This document shows positions 11,844 to 24,086 of a DNA stretch of 64,000 nt, piece by piece. How positions within the stretch are numbered: position 1 is the first letter of the stretch; each line of letters begins with the position of its first letter. Both the position numbers and the translations under genes were made by a program. This DNA is from Rutpela maculata (taxonomy: Eukaryota; Arthropoda; Insecta; Coleoptera; Cerambycidae). A model generated the notes under the pieces. The model did no database searches and was not told the origin of the DNA. It saw nothing but the letters and a program-made list of their open reading frames with translations. The stretch covers positions 116,585,519 to 116,649,518 of the forward strand of contig OW386286.2 of the NCBI GenBank assembly GCA_936432065.2, read 5' to 3'.

Positions 11844-12148
11844 TTAAACCGGTACGTCAAGGTTATGTTTTTCAATGTAACGTTTCCTAGCATTGGCAAT
11901 AAGTATTTCCTTTCTTTCTTGAAATGATTTACTCCTCTCTGTAGCAGATTTTGCAAACGTTGATGCAGCAGTATTGAACAAGCAGTCACTACTTGAATCG
12001 GAAGACCCAGAAATATTTACAAAAGAAGTTGTGAATGTGGATGTTGAAGGCTGATTGGAGCTACTTGGCCTAGTAGTTGGTTCGGGCATAAAATGAACCC
12101 GCCCTTCTAGAATATTAGTTATAGTACTATCCACATTTCTTGTAATAT
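11844..12148 (-). CDS. AUP1: AUP1 exon 5 (end of CUE domain and UBE2G2-binding region, residues 313-413)
   Basis: The acceptor TTTTTTTTACAG|ATATT completes the Tyr codon begun in exon 4 and continues ITRNVDSTITNILEGRVHFM, the second half of the CUE domain. A Ser/Thr-rich linker follows. The C-terminal helix SFQERKEILIANARKRYIEK matches the UBE2G2-binding region (G2BR) of AUP1, which recruits that E2 to the ER. The stop codon is TAA at 11844-11846. The apparent open frame continues upstream to 12215, but the residues before 12148 are intronic. The region 10743-11843 downstream has no recognised gene. Confidence 0.95.
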
Positions 12149-12369
12149 CTGTAAAAAAAATTGACATATTATTTACACAAAATAAATACGTTCGCTTTTG
12201 AGGGGGGGTGTTCACATTTTCAATTTGCTCTCTTGTGGCAAACTAATCCACAGAATATTTTTGTTTAAAGGAAGTTTTTCTTTTGGTCTTAAAAAAAAAT
12301 ACTTTTTTTTTAATTCGGGGGTTCACAGATTTTCAAGAGGGGGGGGCAAACACCATTACTGATAAGTGA

Positions 12370-13139
12370 TCGCTTAGTTTACCGCTGCCGTGTGAATGCA
12401 ACCAGTGCTGTCTCACTGTTAGTGATAGTCAGCACTAGCTACGGAGCCCAGGCAGACTTGGCTAGAGAAGCCTCTATCAAAAAATGACTTTCAGGGGCTC
12501 AAAGAAAAAGCTCAGTGAAAGTGGAAAAGGTGGCTGCAAGTATGTGGACAAAATGAAAAACTGCAATTAAAAAAATGGAAGGAAACTCTGGTGGGTACCA
12601 CCAAAAGACCTATCTCCAGTTCCCTAACCACACCGCATCCCAAAAAAGGCAAAGTGCAACAGCGCCAACTATTTCCCAGAAGGATACTACAATAGGAATC
12701 AGGATGGTTGTAATTAATATCAGATATCCAGATGTCCTACTGAATCAGGAAAAGGCTGACCTGAAAAAGTTACTAAGGATACAGACGACATAATCAATGA
12801 TTTTACTTTGAAAAAGGCAAGAAAAATCTTGCTTTATTTTTTTTTGAATTGTTTTATTTTTATTCTTTTTTATAATTCTTAATAAATAGGAGTCACAAAG
12901 AAAAGTAATTTTTTATACCACTACTACTATGAAAATATATGACCGACTGGGAAGCATACAGGGCAGACCTTGATTGGGAACTCAAGGGGGTTATTGCCAG
13001 GAACCAAAACATATTTCAGTTCGATTACGGCTTCGGTTCTCAGGGCAGCAATAATTTAATTTTCAGTTACGGTTTCAATTATCAAGGTAGCGACAATTTA
13101 GTTTTCAGTTACAGATTTGGTTTAAAAATGGAGATATGA
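12370..13139 (+). pseudogene. Non-LTR retrotransposon remnants
   Basis: Two short open stretches look like parts of one decayed element. At 12575-12793, GIRMVVINIRYPDVLLNQEK resembles the C-terminal part of insect LINE ORF1-type proteins. At 12939-13139, MTDWEAYRADLDWELKGVIA resembles the linker between endonuclease and reverse transcriptase of LINE ORF2. Sequence at 12440-12480 (GAQADLAREASI in translation) also fits. The second stretch then runs into an imperfect 45-bp repeat (YGFGSQGSNNLIFSYGF) foreign to LINEs. No intact domain remains. The clade is uncertain. Confidence 0.4.
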
Positions 13140-13530
13140 AACTCTAGTAACTTATATAATATGCATATGTCCAAAATCTAGATAGGTAAGTCATTTAAAT
13201 AAAAAAACTGCTGAAGTAATAATTCATAGGTTATAAATTCATTCAAGTAATATTACATAAAATTATATAAAAAAACTTTTTGGCAAACATAGCTTTTATA
13301 AAAAATGCACAAGGAGTAATAATTACAGGCAAATAATTTATAACAGTTTCTTTAGGTTCAGTTTTCCGTTCGACTCGAAGTAAAATGGTAATTAATTAAT
13401 GATAAAACATTAATTAATTAAATTCGTCGATTGGACATGGGGAAGTGGGTCTAAATGGGATTACAAAATTCGACCCTAACGACATGTAAAGTTAGATAAA
13501 TGCTTGTAAAAAAACAACTAGCTATTTATA

Positions 13531-13790
13531 CTGGCACAGTAGCTCAGTCGGCTAAGGCATATTGTGTGGCAAATGTGAGGGTCGTACTGGACAGTCTTGT
13601 CTTTGGATTTGTCCAATACATGTGGTGTGCCTGTATGTATCTATTAAACATTCACCTATATTAAAGTCTGATCGAGCTGTACCCCTTACTCTTTCCAAAT
13701 TTACAATAACAAAGGCTTTTGTCTCGCTCAATTCTCTGGACGCGGACCGATATTGACGGATACACAATAAAATTCTTTCTGGTATAGGCT
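13531..13790 (+). repeat. tRNA-derived SINE candidate
   Basis: The segment starts CTGGCACAGTAGCTCAGTCGG. The 12 bases at 13540-13551 (TAGCTCAGTCGG) fit the pol III A box of tRNAs. A weak B-box-like GGGTCGTACTGG follows about 30 bp later. It runs into an unrelated body ending near an A-rich ACACAATAAAATTC. The B box is a poor match and no target duplication was found, so this may be a diverged SINE head only. Confidence 0.4.
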
Positions 13791-13799
13791 ATATTTCGT

Positions 13800-14528
13800 C
13801 GATTCCATTTAACGATTAACTTCTTAATTAACTAATTAAGTTCATCAGTCTCTCTCTGGACGCATTTCTACGACCCTCACTTTTTATTCACGATGCTCCT
13901 TTTGGCTATGTCACGCCCCTCGCTATTTACCCTAAGAGTCAGGAAATGTCACTTTTCATTCGTTCGTGCCGAGCTGAATTTTCGATTTGCCCTATGAAAT
14001 TTACGATGTGGATCAACTTGAACTCTTCCTCTTTCCATCGCAACATCTTACGGTCGTCGCTCTGGTGTATTTCGAAAAAAATGAACATTTTAAGATTGCA
14101 TGTTTTCACACTTTTTTCGGCTCCAAAACGCTACTTTTTTTTTCGCCGTTTTTCGTTTATATCTCGGAAACGGCTGCAGCTAGCTCAAAAATAAATTTTC
14201 ACAAGGGTCCAGATAATTTATTGAGGAATCGCCCAGATCCATCAGAATTGCCCTAAATACTTTCTTTTCGGAGAAATTGACTTAAATGTGTGGCGATGCA
14301 CGACTCAAAATGGTACATTTTTCGCTTAATCAGTCCATAACTCCTAAACGGTGGCGCCTAGGCCAAAAAACTTCGCCCTAACGAATTTGTACAGAATTAA
14401 ATTACCTAAGTCTTTTTTTTTTTATCGTCAAACTCCAAAAATTAACGAGCTAGGAGCGGTCAAAGTGGAGGCATTTTGTCATCCCGGCCGTGCCTACGTC
14501 ATAGCTAAATCTCGATTTTCTGAAACGT
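13800..14528. other. Non-coding, repeat-like stretch
   Basis: No gene is supported. The stretch contains the recurrent motif TATATCTCGGAAAC at 14159-14171 and a related ATAACTCCTAAACGG near 14338, phrases also found in several other repeats of the window. It probably belongs to the terminal part of an unidentified transposon. Confidence 0.25.
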
Positions 14529-14822
14529 CCAATCAGATTCGTCCACTGCTGTCAATCTGCCAGGCGATAAAAAGTCATATACAGGGCGATTTGTCTAAAT
14601 TGACCTTTGTTTCGTGTTTTTGTGCGATGCAGATTGAAACCAAGAACAATTGTATAAACTGTCGATCTGCATAATCCAATCAGATTCGTCCACTTCTGTC
14701 AAACTTCGAGGCGATAAAAAGTCATATACAGGGCGATTTGTCTAAATTGACATTTGTTTCGTGTTTTTGCGCGATGCAGATTGAAACCAAGGACAATTGT
14801 ATAAACTGTCGATCTGCATAAG
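14529..14822. repeat. Tandem duplication, 2 x 147 bp
   Basis: Two adjacent copies (14529-14675 and 14676-14822) start CCAATCAGATTCGTCCACT and end GTCGATCTGCATAA, and differ at only about ten positions. They precede the transposon-end-like sequence at 14940 and the large satellite. Confidence 0.8.
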
Positions 14823-14939
14823 CGGCCTCAATTTTACTTGCCAAATGGTAAAGCTACCGTTCAATAGATGACACTAGCTGGCAAATTCCGATCGATAATA
14901 ATGTCATTTGTTTTACCATATAAGTAAAGTGTGATATAC

Positions 14940-17900
14940 AGGGTGATATTTCTTAACGTGGCAGAGCCTCCAAGTGATTTCGCTGATAACTCGGGAACAG
15001 TTGTAGATATCGAACTGAAACTTGAAACGTAGATGGAAATGTTGTACACGGGCGGAATACAATTGAAATAAAAATACATCTACGTCTACGTGACGTCACA
15101 AAGAACAAAAATTCTTACAACAGAGAAACAGATAGAGACATCGACTTCATATTTAAGACATAGGTGGAACTATTGAAGAAAAACAAAATCCGAGTGAATC
15201 AAAAATACACCTACGTCACCAAAAATCAAAATTCTTACAATAGAGGAACGGATACAGATATCGACTTGATATTTGAAATGTGGGTGGAACTATTAAAGAA
15301 AAAACGTCACAAAAAAGAAAAACTCTTACTACGCACGAACGGATAAAGATACTGACTTCATATTTGAAATGTAGTTGGCATTATTGAAGAAAAATCGAAA
15401 TTCGAGTGAATCAAAAATACAACTACGTCACCAAAAAAGAAGATCACTTTCTACGCACAAACGAATAGAGATACTGACTTCATATTTGAAATGTAGGTGG
15501 CACTATTGAAGAAAAAACGAAATCAGAGTGACCCAAAAATACACCTATGTCACAAAACAGAAAAACTCTTACTACGCACGAACGGATAGAGATACTGACT
15601 TCATATTTGAAATGTAGGTGACACTATTAAAGAAAAAACGAAATCCGAGTGAATCAAAAATACACCTACGTCACAAAAAAGAAAAACTCTTACTACACAC
15701 GAACGGATAGAGATACTGACTTCATATTTGAAATGTAGTTGGCATTATTGAAGAAAAATCGAAAGTCGAGTGAATCAAAAATACACCTACGTCACAAAAA
15801 AGAAAAACTCTTACTACGCACGAACGAATAGAGATACTGACTTCATATTTGAAATGTAGGTGACACTATTGAAAAAAAAAGACGAAATTCGAGTGAATCA
15901 AACATACACCTACGTCACAAAAAAGAAAAACTCTTACTACGCACAAACGAATAGAGATACTGACTTCATATTTGAAATGTAGGTGTCACTATTAAAGAAA
16001 AAACGAAATCCGAGTGAATCAAAAATACACCTACGTCACAAAAAATAAAAACTCTTACTATGCACGAAGGGATAGAGATACTGACTTCATATTTGAAATG
16101 TAGTTGGCATTATTGAAGAAAAATCGAAAGTCGAGTGAATCAAAAATACACCTACGTCACAAAAAATAAAACTCTTACTACGCACAAACGAATAGAGATA
16201 CTGACTTCATATTTGAAATGTAGGTGTCACTATTAAAGAAAAAACGAAATCCGAGTGAATCAAAAATACACCTACGTCACAAAAAATAAAAACTCTTACT
16301 ACGCACGAAGAGATACTGACTTCATATTTGAAATGTAGTTGGCATTATTGAAGAAAAATCGAAAGTCGAGTGAATCAAAAATACACCTACGTCACAAAAA
16401 ATAAAAACTCTTACTACGCACGAAGGGATAGAGATACTGACTTCATATTTGGAATGTAGTTGGCATTATTGAAGAAAAATCGAAATTCGAATGAATCAAA
16501 AATACACCTACGTCACAAAAAATAAAAACTCTTACTACGCACGAAGGGATAGAGATACTGACTTCATATTTGAAATGTAGTTGGCATTATTGAAGAAAAA
16601 TCGAAATTCGAATGAATCAAAAATACACCTACGTCACAAAAAATAAAAACTCTTACTACACACGAACGGATAGAGATACTGACTTCATATTTGGAATGTA
16701 GTTGGCATTATTGAAGAAAAATCGAAATTCGAATGAATCAAAAATACACCTACGTCACAAAACGGAATAACTTTTACTATGCACGAACGGATAGAGATAC
16801 TGACTTCATATTTGAAATGTAGGTGGCACTATTAAAGAAAAAACGAAATATCAGTGAATCAAAAATACACCTACGTCGCAAAAAAGAAAAACTCTTACTA
16901 CGCACGAACGGATAGCGATACTGACTTCATATTTGAAATGTAGATGACACTATTGACGAAAAAATGAAATCCGAGTGAATCAAAAATACACCTACGTCAC
17001 AAAAAAGAAAAACTCTCACTACGCACAAACGAATAGAGATACTGACTTCATATTTGAAATGTAGGTGTCACTATTAAAGAAAAACAAAATCCGAGTGAAT
17101 CAAAAATACACCTACGTCACAAAAAAGAAAAACTCTTACTACGCACAAACGAATAGAGATACTGACTTCATATTTGAAATGTAGGTGTCACTATTAAAGA
17201 AAAACAAAATCCGAGTGAATCAAAAATACACCTACGTCACAAAAAAGAAAAACTCTTACTACGCACAAACGAATAGAGATACTGACTTCATATTTGGAAT
17301 GTAGTTGGCATTATTGAAGAAAAATCGAAATTCGAATGAATCAAAAATACACCTACGTCACAAAAAAGAAAAACACTTACTACGCACGAACGGATAGAGA
17401 TACTGACTTCATATTTGAAATGTAGGTGGCATTATTGAAGAAAAATCGAAATTCTAGTGAATCAAAAATACACCTACGTCACAAAAAAGAAAAACTCTTA
17501 CTATGCACGAACGGATAGAGATACTGACTTCATATTTGAAATGTAGATGACACTATTAAAGAAAAAACGAAATCCAAGTGAATCAAAAATACACCTACTT
17601 CACAAAAAATAAAAACTCTTACTACACACGAACGGATAGAGATACTGACTTCATATTTGAAATGTAGTTGGCATTATTGAAGAAAAATCGAAATTCGAAT
17701 GAATCAAAAATGCACCTACCTCACAAAAAAGAAAAACTCATACTACGCACGAACGGATAGAGATACTGACTTCATATTTGAAATGTAGGTGGCACTATTG
17801 AAGAAGAAACGAAATTCGAGTGAATCAAAAATACATCTACGTCACAAAAAAGAAAAACTCTTACTATGCACGAACGGATAGAGATACTGACTTCATATTT

Positions 17901-19176
17901 GAAATGTAGGTGGCATTATTGAAGAAAAATCGAAATTCGAGTGAATCAAAAATACACCTACGCCACAAAAAGGAATAACTTTTACTACGCATGAACGGAT
18001 AGAGACACTGACTTCATATTTGAAATGTAGGTGGCACTATTAAAGAAAAAACGAAATCCGAGTGAATCAAAAATACACCTACTTCGCAAAAAAGAAAAAC
18101 TCTTACTACGCACGAACGGATAGCGATACTGACTTCATATTTGAAATGTAGATGACACTATTGACGAAAAAATGAAATCCGAGTGAATCAAAAATACACC
18201 TACGTCACAAAAAAGAAAAACTCTCACTACGCACGAATGGATAGAGGTACTGACTTCATATTTGAAATGTAGGTGGCATTATTGAAGAAAAATCGAAATT
18301 CGAATGAATCAAAAATATACCTACGTCACAAAAAGGAATAACTTTTACTACGCACGAACGGATAGAGATACTGACTTCATATTTGAAATGTAGGTGGCAC
18401 TATTAAAGAAAAAACGAAATCCGAGTGAATCAAAAATACACCTACGTCACAAAAAAGAAAAACTCACTACGCACGAATGGATAGAGATACTGACTTCATA
18501 TTTGAAATGTAGGTGGCATTATTGAAGAAAAATCGAAATTCCAGTGAATCAAAAGTACACCTACGTCACAAAAAAGAAAAACTCTCACTACGCACGAACG
18601 GAGAGATACTGACTTCATATTTGAAATGTAGGTGGCATTATTGAAGAAAAATCGAAATTCGAATGAATCAAAAATACACCTACGTCACAAAAAGGAATAA
18701 CTTTTACTACGCACGAACGGATAGAGATACTGACTTCATATTTGAAATGTAGGTGGCACTATTAAAGAAAAAAAGAAATCCGAGTGAATCAAAAATACAC
18801 CTACGTCACAAAAAGGAATAACTTTTACTACGCATGAACGGATAGAGACACTGACTTCATATTTGAAATGTAGGTGGCACTATTAAAGAAAAAACGAAAT
18901 TCCAGTGAATCAAAAATACACCTACGTCACAAAAAAGAAAAACTCTTACTACGCACACACCGATAGAGATACTGACTTCATATTTGAAATGTAGGTGGCA
19001 CTATTGAAGAAAAAACGAAATCCGAGTGAATCAAAAATACACCTACGTCACAAGAAAGAAAAACTCTTACTACGCACGAACAGATAGAGATACTGACTTC
19101 ATATTTGAAATGTAGGTGGCACTATTGAAAAAAAAAACAAATCCGAGTGAATCAAAAATACACCTACGTCACAAAA
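14940..19176. repeat. Satellite array, about 120-bp unit, about 34 copies
   Basis: Units are headed GATACTGACTTCATATTTGA and carry AATCAAAAATACACCTACG, then TACTACGCACGAACGGATA. Spacing is exactly 120 bp between neighbouring units at 17041, 17161 and 17281; other units are about 115-121 bp. Two internal variants alternate, GTTGGCATTATTGAAG and GTGGCACTATTAAAG. The first unit (about 14990-15110) is strongly diverged and directly adjoins TATACAGGGTGATATTTC, which looks like a DNA-transposon end. Identity rises into the array. It lies inside AUP1 intron 4. Short open frames across it are not genes. Confidence 0.93.
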
Positions 19177-19179
19177 TAA

Positions 19180-19430
19180 TTTTCAGAGAAATGCTACTTT
19201 TTGGAAAAATATCAAATATTCGGGAAAATGCCAAATTTTCGGAGAAATGTCACTTTTCAGAAAAATGACTAATTTTCGGAAAAATGTCACTTTTCAGAAA
19301 AATGTCGAAAATTCCGAAAAATGTCAAATTTTCGGAGAAATGTCACTTCAAAAAATGTTAAATTTTCGGAAAAATATCAAATTTTCAAGAAATTTCAAAT
19401 ATACAAAAAAGTCAAATTTTCATAACTAAA
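19180..19430. repeat. Short-period minisatellite after the satellite
   Basis: Irregular units of about 20-23 bp built on TTTTCGGAAAAATGTCA are repeated roughly a dozen times, immediately after the last satellite unit. The open frame at 19247-19429 is a by-product of the repeat. It is followed by a perfect short palindrome, AATGGGCTTTAGCCCATT, at about 19441. The stretch 19460-19876 holds nothing recognised. Confidence 0.75.
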
Positions 19431-19876
19431 TTGATTGAAAAATGGGCTTTAGCCCATTCTAGTTTAAATTTTAAAACATGACACTTGTCATTCATTATTT
19501 ACAATCAAAATTAAGAACCTCTTTACTTCAACAAATTGTTTATATTTTATAGTTTAATTTTGGTTTAGGTTCGATTAATGGTCCCTGGTCCTGGTCCCTA
19601 TCTAGGCCCATAAAGGCAAAAAAAAATATAAAAATTCCTCAACATATAGAAGACATGGCATTAAAAGTAAAAAATTTCGATGATACTTTTTACATGGATG
19701 GATATATGGCACTAAAGGCTAAAATTTGGAAAGTACATCGAAATTCTAAAAGTCGGAACTGTGCCGAATTTGGACTTCCAAAATTTTTCAACATCCTTTG
19801 TATAGAATCTGGAACTGCGCCGAAGTGTCACTCGGATTTTATGTCGCTTTACGACTTTACCAATATTCACAATAAT

Positions 19877-21344
19877 CCAGGCAACGAATGCTCAAAAAAG
19901 AGTATTGAGGGAAATGTTAGGGACAGAAAGTTTGACTTCGGAACTTTGTTTGGACTAGTTTGGAGATGAAAATATCAAAAGTCCCCACTCCTAGGTGGTA
20001 AGCCGGGGGCACTTTAAAGGTTCCATTTTTTGTTTTTTCGCTTATATCTTGGAAACTATGCGTCATACGGAAAAAGGTAATCTATGTAAAATTAAACATA
20101 ATTAAATTTCCTACAAGATGTCTATATTCATTTTCTTCCTGTGTTATAGTTTACGAGATATTCGCCAGCCAACATAGATAATTAAAAAAAAAAAAGTAAA
20201 AAAATGTATTAGGTATTAGTATTAGGTACCTTGAATATTTCTATCGAAGTGGTTTACCGTGGTCTGCTAATAAATCACAGTCAGAAAACAATCTTTATTT
20301 TACAACACTCGACGAATTTACCAACATAATATTTTGTCGAAATCTATGCATTTCCTTAAATATACAGTGTGACTCACTTAAAATGAAGACGCCCTTATAA
20401 CTTTTTTATTTTGTTTCCGATTTGAATCAAATTTTACTCAAGTATAGAAAGAATTAGGACCTACTTATAAAAAGAAAAACATTCATCTGCTACAAAGGCA
20501 TAGCCTTCTGTGATACCAAAATATGCTGAAAAAAATAAAAACATTTAGAATGTTAAAAATTCTAAAAAATGCATCGGATCGGCGCCACAACCGTAAATAC
20601 AACAAAATTTGATTTGGTTATGGATGGGGGATTTTTCATACACAAGCTCATCTGGCAAAGGGGGTCCTCAGTTTCCGCAATTTGTGGTGGATACGTGAAA
20701 TTCGTCAAGACCCATTAATATGATTTTTAATATTTTTCAGCATATTTTGGTACCACAGGTGGCTTTGCCTTTGTAGCAGGCGAATGTTTTCTGATCATAA
20801 GCATATCCTAATTTGTTCTATACTTGAGTAAAATTTGATTCAAATCGGAAACAAATTAAAAAAAGTTATAAGGGCATCTTCATTTTAAATGAGTCACACT
20901 GTATATTTAATGAAATTTATAGATTTCGACAAAATATTATGTTAGTAAATACGTAGAGTATTGTAAAATAAAGATTGTTTTGTGACTGTGATTTATTAGC
21001 AGACCACGCTTTGATAGAAGTATTCAAGGTACTTAATACTTTTTTTTTTTTAATTATTTTGGCTGGCGAATATCTCGTAAACTATAACATATAGGAAGAA
21101 AATGAATATAGACATTCTTGTAGGAAATTTAATTATGTTTAATTTTGCATAGATTACTTTTTTCCATACGACGCATAGTTTCCGAGATATAAGCGAAAAA
21201 TAAAAAAATGGGACCTTTAAAGTGCCCGCTCACCACCTAGGAGTGGGGACTTTTGATATGTTCATCTCCAGACTAGTCCAAACAAAGTTACGAAGTCAAA
21301 TTTTCTGTTCCTAAAATTTCCTTCTATAATCATTCGTTGCCTGG
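19877..21344. mobile_element. Foldback element, 1.47 kb, arms over 600 bp
   Basis: The left arm 19877-20540 and right arm 20729-21344 are inverted copies with small differences. Examples are CCAGGCAACGAATG against CATTCGTTGCCTGG at the tips, and CCACTCCTAGGTGGT near the outside. A 190-bp centre separates them. Inside each arm lies a further transposon-like end (TATACAGTGTGACTCA at about 20365, mirrored at about 20893), so one element may be nested in another. There is no transposase frame. Confidence 0.75.
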
Positions 21345-21492
21345 TCTACAACAGTTAATAAAGGCTTACAAAATTGTACGAGTTCTAATTTCAAAAAGTA
21401 AAAGACAAAGCACTGAATTTAGGAAAGTGCAAAAGATGCATAAATAAACTAGTGGAAGCATTATACTCTTCGCCGATTTACTGAGCTGTTTA

Positions 21493-24064
21493 TACCGGGT
21501 GTTAGAAAAGTATGGGAACGGTGGAAAATCTCGAACAGTTTGCATCAAATCGAAAAATAAAAAAATACGTGTCAAAAATTTTTCAAGAAACTATCTACCG
21601 ATACCAAAATGACCTCCCCACCCACCACCCTGTGGCTGGGGCGAGGGGCAACTTTAAAATTTCAAATGGAACCCCTATTTTTTATTGCGGAATCGGATTC
21701 TATGGCAAAAAATACGTAAATTTTATTCCGGACATTTTTTTCGATTCTTGCATGGTGTCGCTGTAATCGCAAAAAATGAAAAGAAAACATTACTGATTCA
21801 AGAGTAGCGTCTTGTGCCCATAAAAAACGTCCAATTCAAAAACTGAAAAACAGGTATTTGTTATTTTTACGAAATCTATCCAATGACATTGGATTCGACT
21901 CTCCCACCCCTAGCCCAGTGGGTGGGGCGGTGGGCAACTTTGAAATTTGTAATAAAAATCCCTATTTTTATAGCGGATTCGGATTCTACGGCCAAAAATA
22001 CGTGAATTTTATATCGGGCATTTTTTTCGATTCTCGCAAGGTGTCGCTGCAATCGTCCATAAGTTTGTAAATATTTACAAACTCTAGCTACTCGTGTTGA
22101 CAAAAAAACATTCAGTTTAAAAAACAATATCTGTGATATCTTGGTTTTTATGAATGTTTTTTTTAAAGTGTTCTTAATAACAGTATTTGTTTTGTGAAAT
22201 TTCTACAAGAACGTTCAGTTCCTTCCAACTTTTGTAGAGGCAGGAGCGCACTTTTGTACGGAGAAAGTTATTTCATTTTTCATTAGTTCTCGCGTTTTTT
22301 TCTGCATAATGGCTACTTTAACAGAGGAAGAGAGAGTTTCTCTTTTAATGATGCGAGAGTGGGGCGATAAAGAAAGGTCCTATGATGAAGTTGTGATTTT
22401 ATTCAACGAAACTTTCCGTATAGATCAAGTGGGAATTTCGAAATCTACTGTGTCCCGTACCATCAAACGATTCCTAGACACAAGGACAAATAAAAATCGC
22501 CCAAAATCTGGAAGACCAAAATCTGAAACATTGGAAGCTCGACAAATGGAAGTGGCCCAGGCATTTGTTCAAAATCGAAGGTTATCAATCAGAAAAACCA
22601 GTCAACAGCTTGATATGAGTGCATTTTCAGTTCATAAGAATTTGAAACTTTTGAAATTTCATCCTTACAAAATTCACCTTCACCAAGAGTTAAATGAAGA
22701 TGATTTTGATCGGCGACTTGAATTTAGTGAATTAATGATGGAAAGGAGTAACCAAAACCCAAATTTTTTGTCATCTCTACTTGTCTTCTCAGATGAAGCA
22801 ACTTTCGAACTCAGTGGAAAAGTTAATCGCCATAATTTCAGATATTGGAGTGACGAAAACCCTCACTGGATGCTTGAAACACACACGCAGTATCCACAAA
22901 AATTAAATGTTTGGGCAGGAGTTTTCAGGGATCGAATCATAGGACTGTTTTTCATAGATGGAAATTTGAATGGAGAAAAATACCTGGAAATGTTGACAAA
23001 TCAAATAGTTCCCGCAATAGAAGAGATTGTTGGTGATGAGTTCGATAATGTTTGGTTCCAGCAAGATGGGGCTCCTCCACACTATCGGGATATTGTTAGG
23101 GACTATTTGAATGGTACTTTCGAAAATCGATGGATAGGTCGAAGAGGAACTATTGAATGGCCAGCAAGATCTCCCGACCTCGCGCCACTTGATTATTTTG
23201 TTTGGGGCTACGTGAAGGGTAAGGTTTATTTCACTAAACCTCGTGATTTGGAAGAGCTGAGGCAACGCATAATAAACATTTTTGCAGAAATACCACCTCA
23301 AATGATAAGAAGTGTTATTGAAAATTTTTACGTTCGTCTCGGACAATGCCAAGAAGTCAATGGGCATCATTTTGAACACCTGCTATAATCTTGAAATTAA
23401 AACCTGCTAGTGTAGCAGTTAAGCTGTAAACTAATTGCCTCAACTGGCCGAAATCCTCACCTTGCCTTAAATGGCTGAGTTACCCCCTTGCCTTCACTGG
23501 CTGGGATCAAGAACTTGTCTGAAGTGGCTGAATTAAGAGGTAAAACCACTGTTAGTTTTTTTTTTAAATCGAGTTTTTTATTGCCCTGTAAAAAATGTAA
23601 ATTGAAAATTACTAGCTGCTATTAAATTTACAGAATGTTAATAGTTGTTGTAATTTCCGCACCACCGTGTAAAATCACTGTTCTCAAAACAGCTCGGGAA
23701 ATCATTCACTCTGAGATCAGTAGTTTTACTTTTCGTATTTTTTTAAGTATGCGTTCAAAACTTTCATGTTTCCACTCAATTTTTTGCGATTGCAGCGACA
23801 CCTTGCGAGAATCGAAAAAAATGTACGGAATAAAATTTACGTATTTTTTGCCGTAGAATCCGATTCCGTAACAAAAAATAGGGGTTTCCATTTGAAATTT
23901 TAAAGTTGCCCCTCGCCCCACCCACAGGGTGGTGGGTGGGGAGGTCATTTTGGTATCAGTAGACAGTTTTTTGAAAAATTTTTGACACGTATTTTTTTAT
24001 TTTTCGATTTGATGCAAACTGTTCGAGATTTTCCACCGTTCCCATACTTCTCTAACACCCGGTA
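21493..24064 (+). mobile_element. Complete Tc1/mariner-superfamily transposon, 2572 bp
   Basis: The ends are TACCGGGTGTTAGAAAAG on the left and the complement of TACCGGGTGTTAGAGAAG on the right, directly flanked by TA (21491-21492 and 24065-24066). The terminal inverted repeats are about 285 bp (21493-21778 and 23778-24064) and highly similar. The left side also holds a second, diverged copy of the repeat's inner part at about 21893-22058 (GTGGGTGGGGCGGTGGGCAA region), giving an asymmetric left end. The interior encodes one open transposase. It lies in AUP1 intron 4 on the opposite strand. Confidence 0.92.
22309..23388 (+). CDS. Tc1/mariner-like transposase, open, 359 aa
   Basis: This is a cut-and-paste DNA transposase acting on the surrounding terminal repeats. 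The N terminus holds two helix-turn-helix segments (about 1-60 and 75-115; GISKSTVSRTIKRFL is in the first) with a basic GRPKS-like linker. The catalytic core shows the three expected acidic residues: Asp162 in FSDEATFEL, Asp253 in WFQQDGAPPHY and Asp290 in RSPDLAPLDYFVWG. There are 36 residues between the second and third, unlike the 34 of classical mariner (DD34D). The ATG at 22309 follows a leader inside the left repeat region. The frame is open and of normal length, so the protein could be functional. Expression is unknown. Confidence 0.93.
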   Translation: MATLTEEERVSLLMMREWGDKERSYDEVVILFNETFRIDQVGISKSTVSRTIKRFLDTRTNKNRPKSGRPKSETLEARQMEVAQAFVQNRRLSIRKTSQQLDMSAFSVHKNLKLLKFHPYKIHLHQELNEDDFDRRLEFSELMMERSNQNPNFLSSLLVFSDEATFELSGKVNRHNFRYWSDENPHWMLETHTQYPQKLNVWAGVFRDRIIGLFFIDGNLNGEKYLEMLTNQIVPAIEEIVGDEFDNVWFQQDGAPPHYRDIVRDYLNGTFENRWIGRRGTIEWPARSPDLAPLDYFVWGYVKGKVYFTKPRDLEELRQRIINIFAEIPPQMIRSVIENFYVRLGQCQEVNGHHFEHLL

Positions 24065-24086
24065 TAATTGTTACACATTCTATAGG

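Noticed and set aside
13552..13767. Overlapping open frames on both strands
   Set aside because: They lie in the tRNA-derived repeat and have no protein features.
15164..15346. Open frame of 60 codons in the satellite
   Set aside because: Product of the tandem repeat; no domain, and other units are not open.
14940..19176. Regularly spaced repeat that might suggest a CRISPR array
   Set aside because: Whole 120-bp units are repeated without unique spacers; this is eukaryotic satellite DNA.
19247..19429. Open frame in the short-period minisatellite
   Set aside because: Repetitive translation from the repeat alone.
22903..23379. 158-codon frame antisense to the mariner transposase
   Set aside because: Shadow of a well-supported transposase on the other strand.
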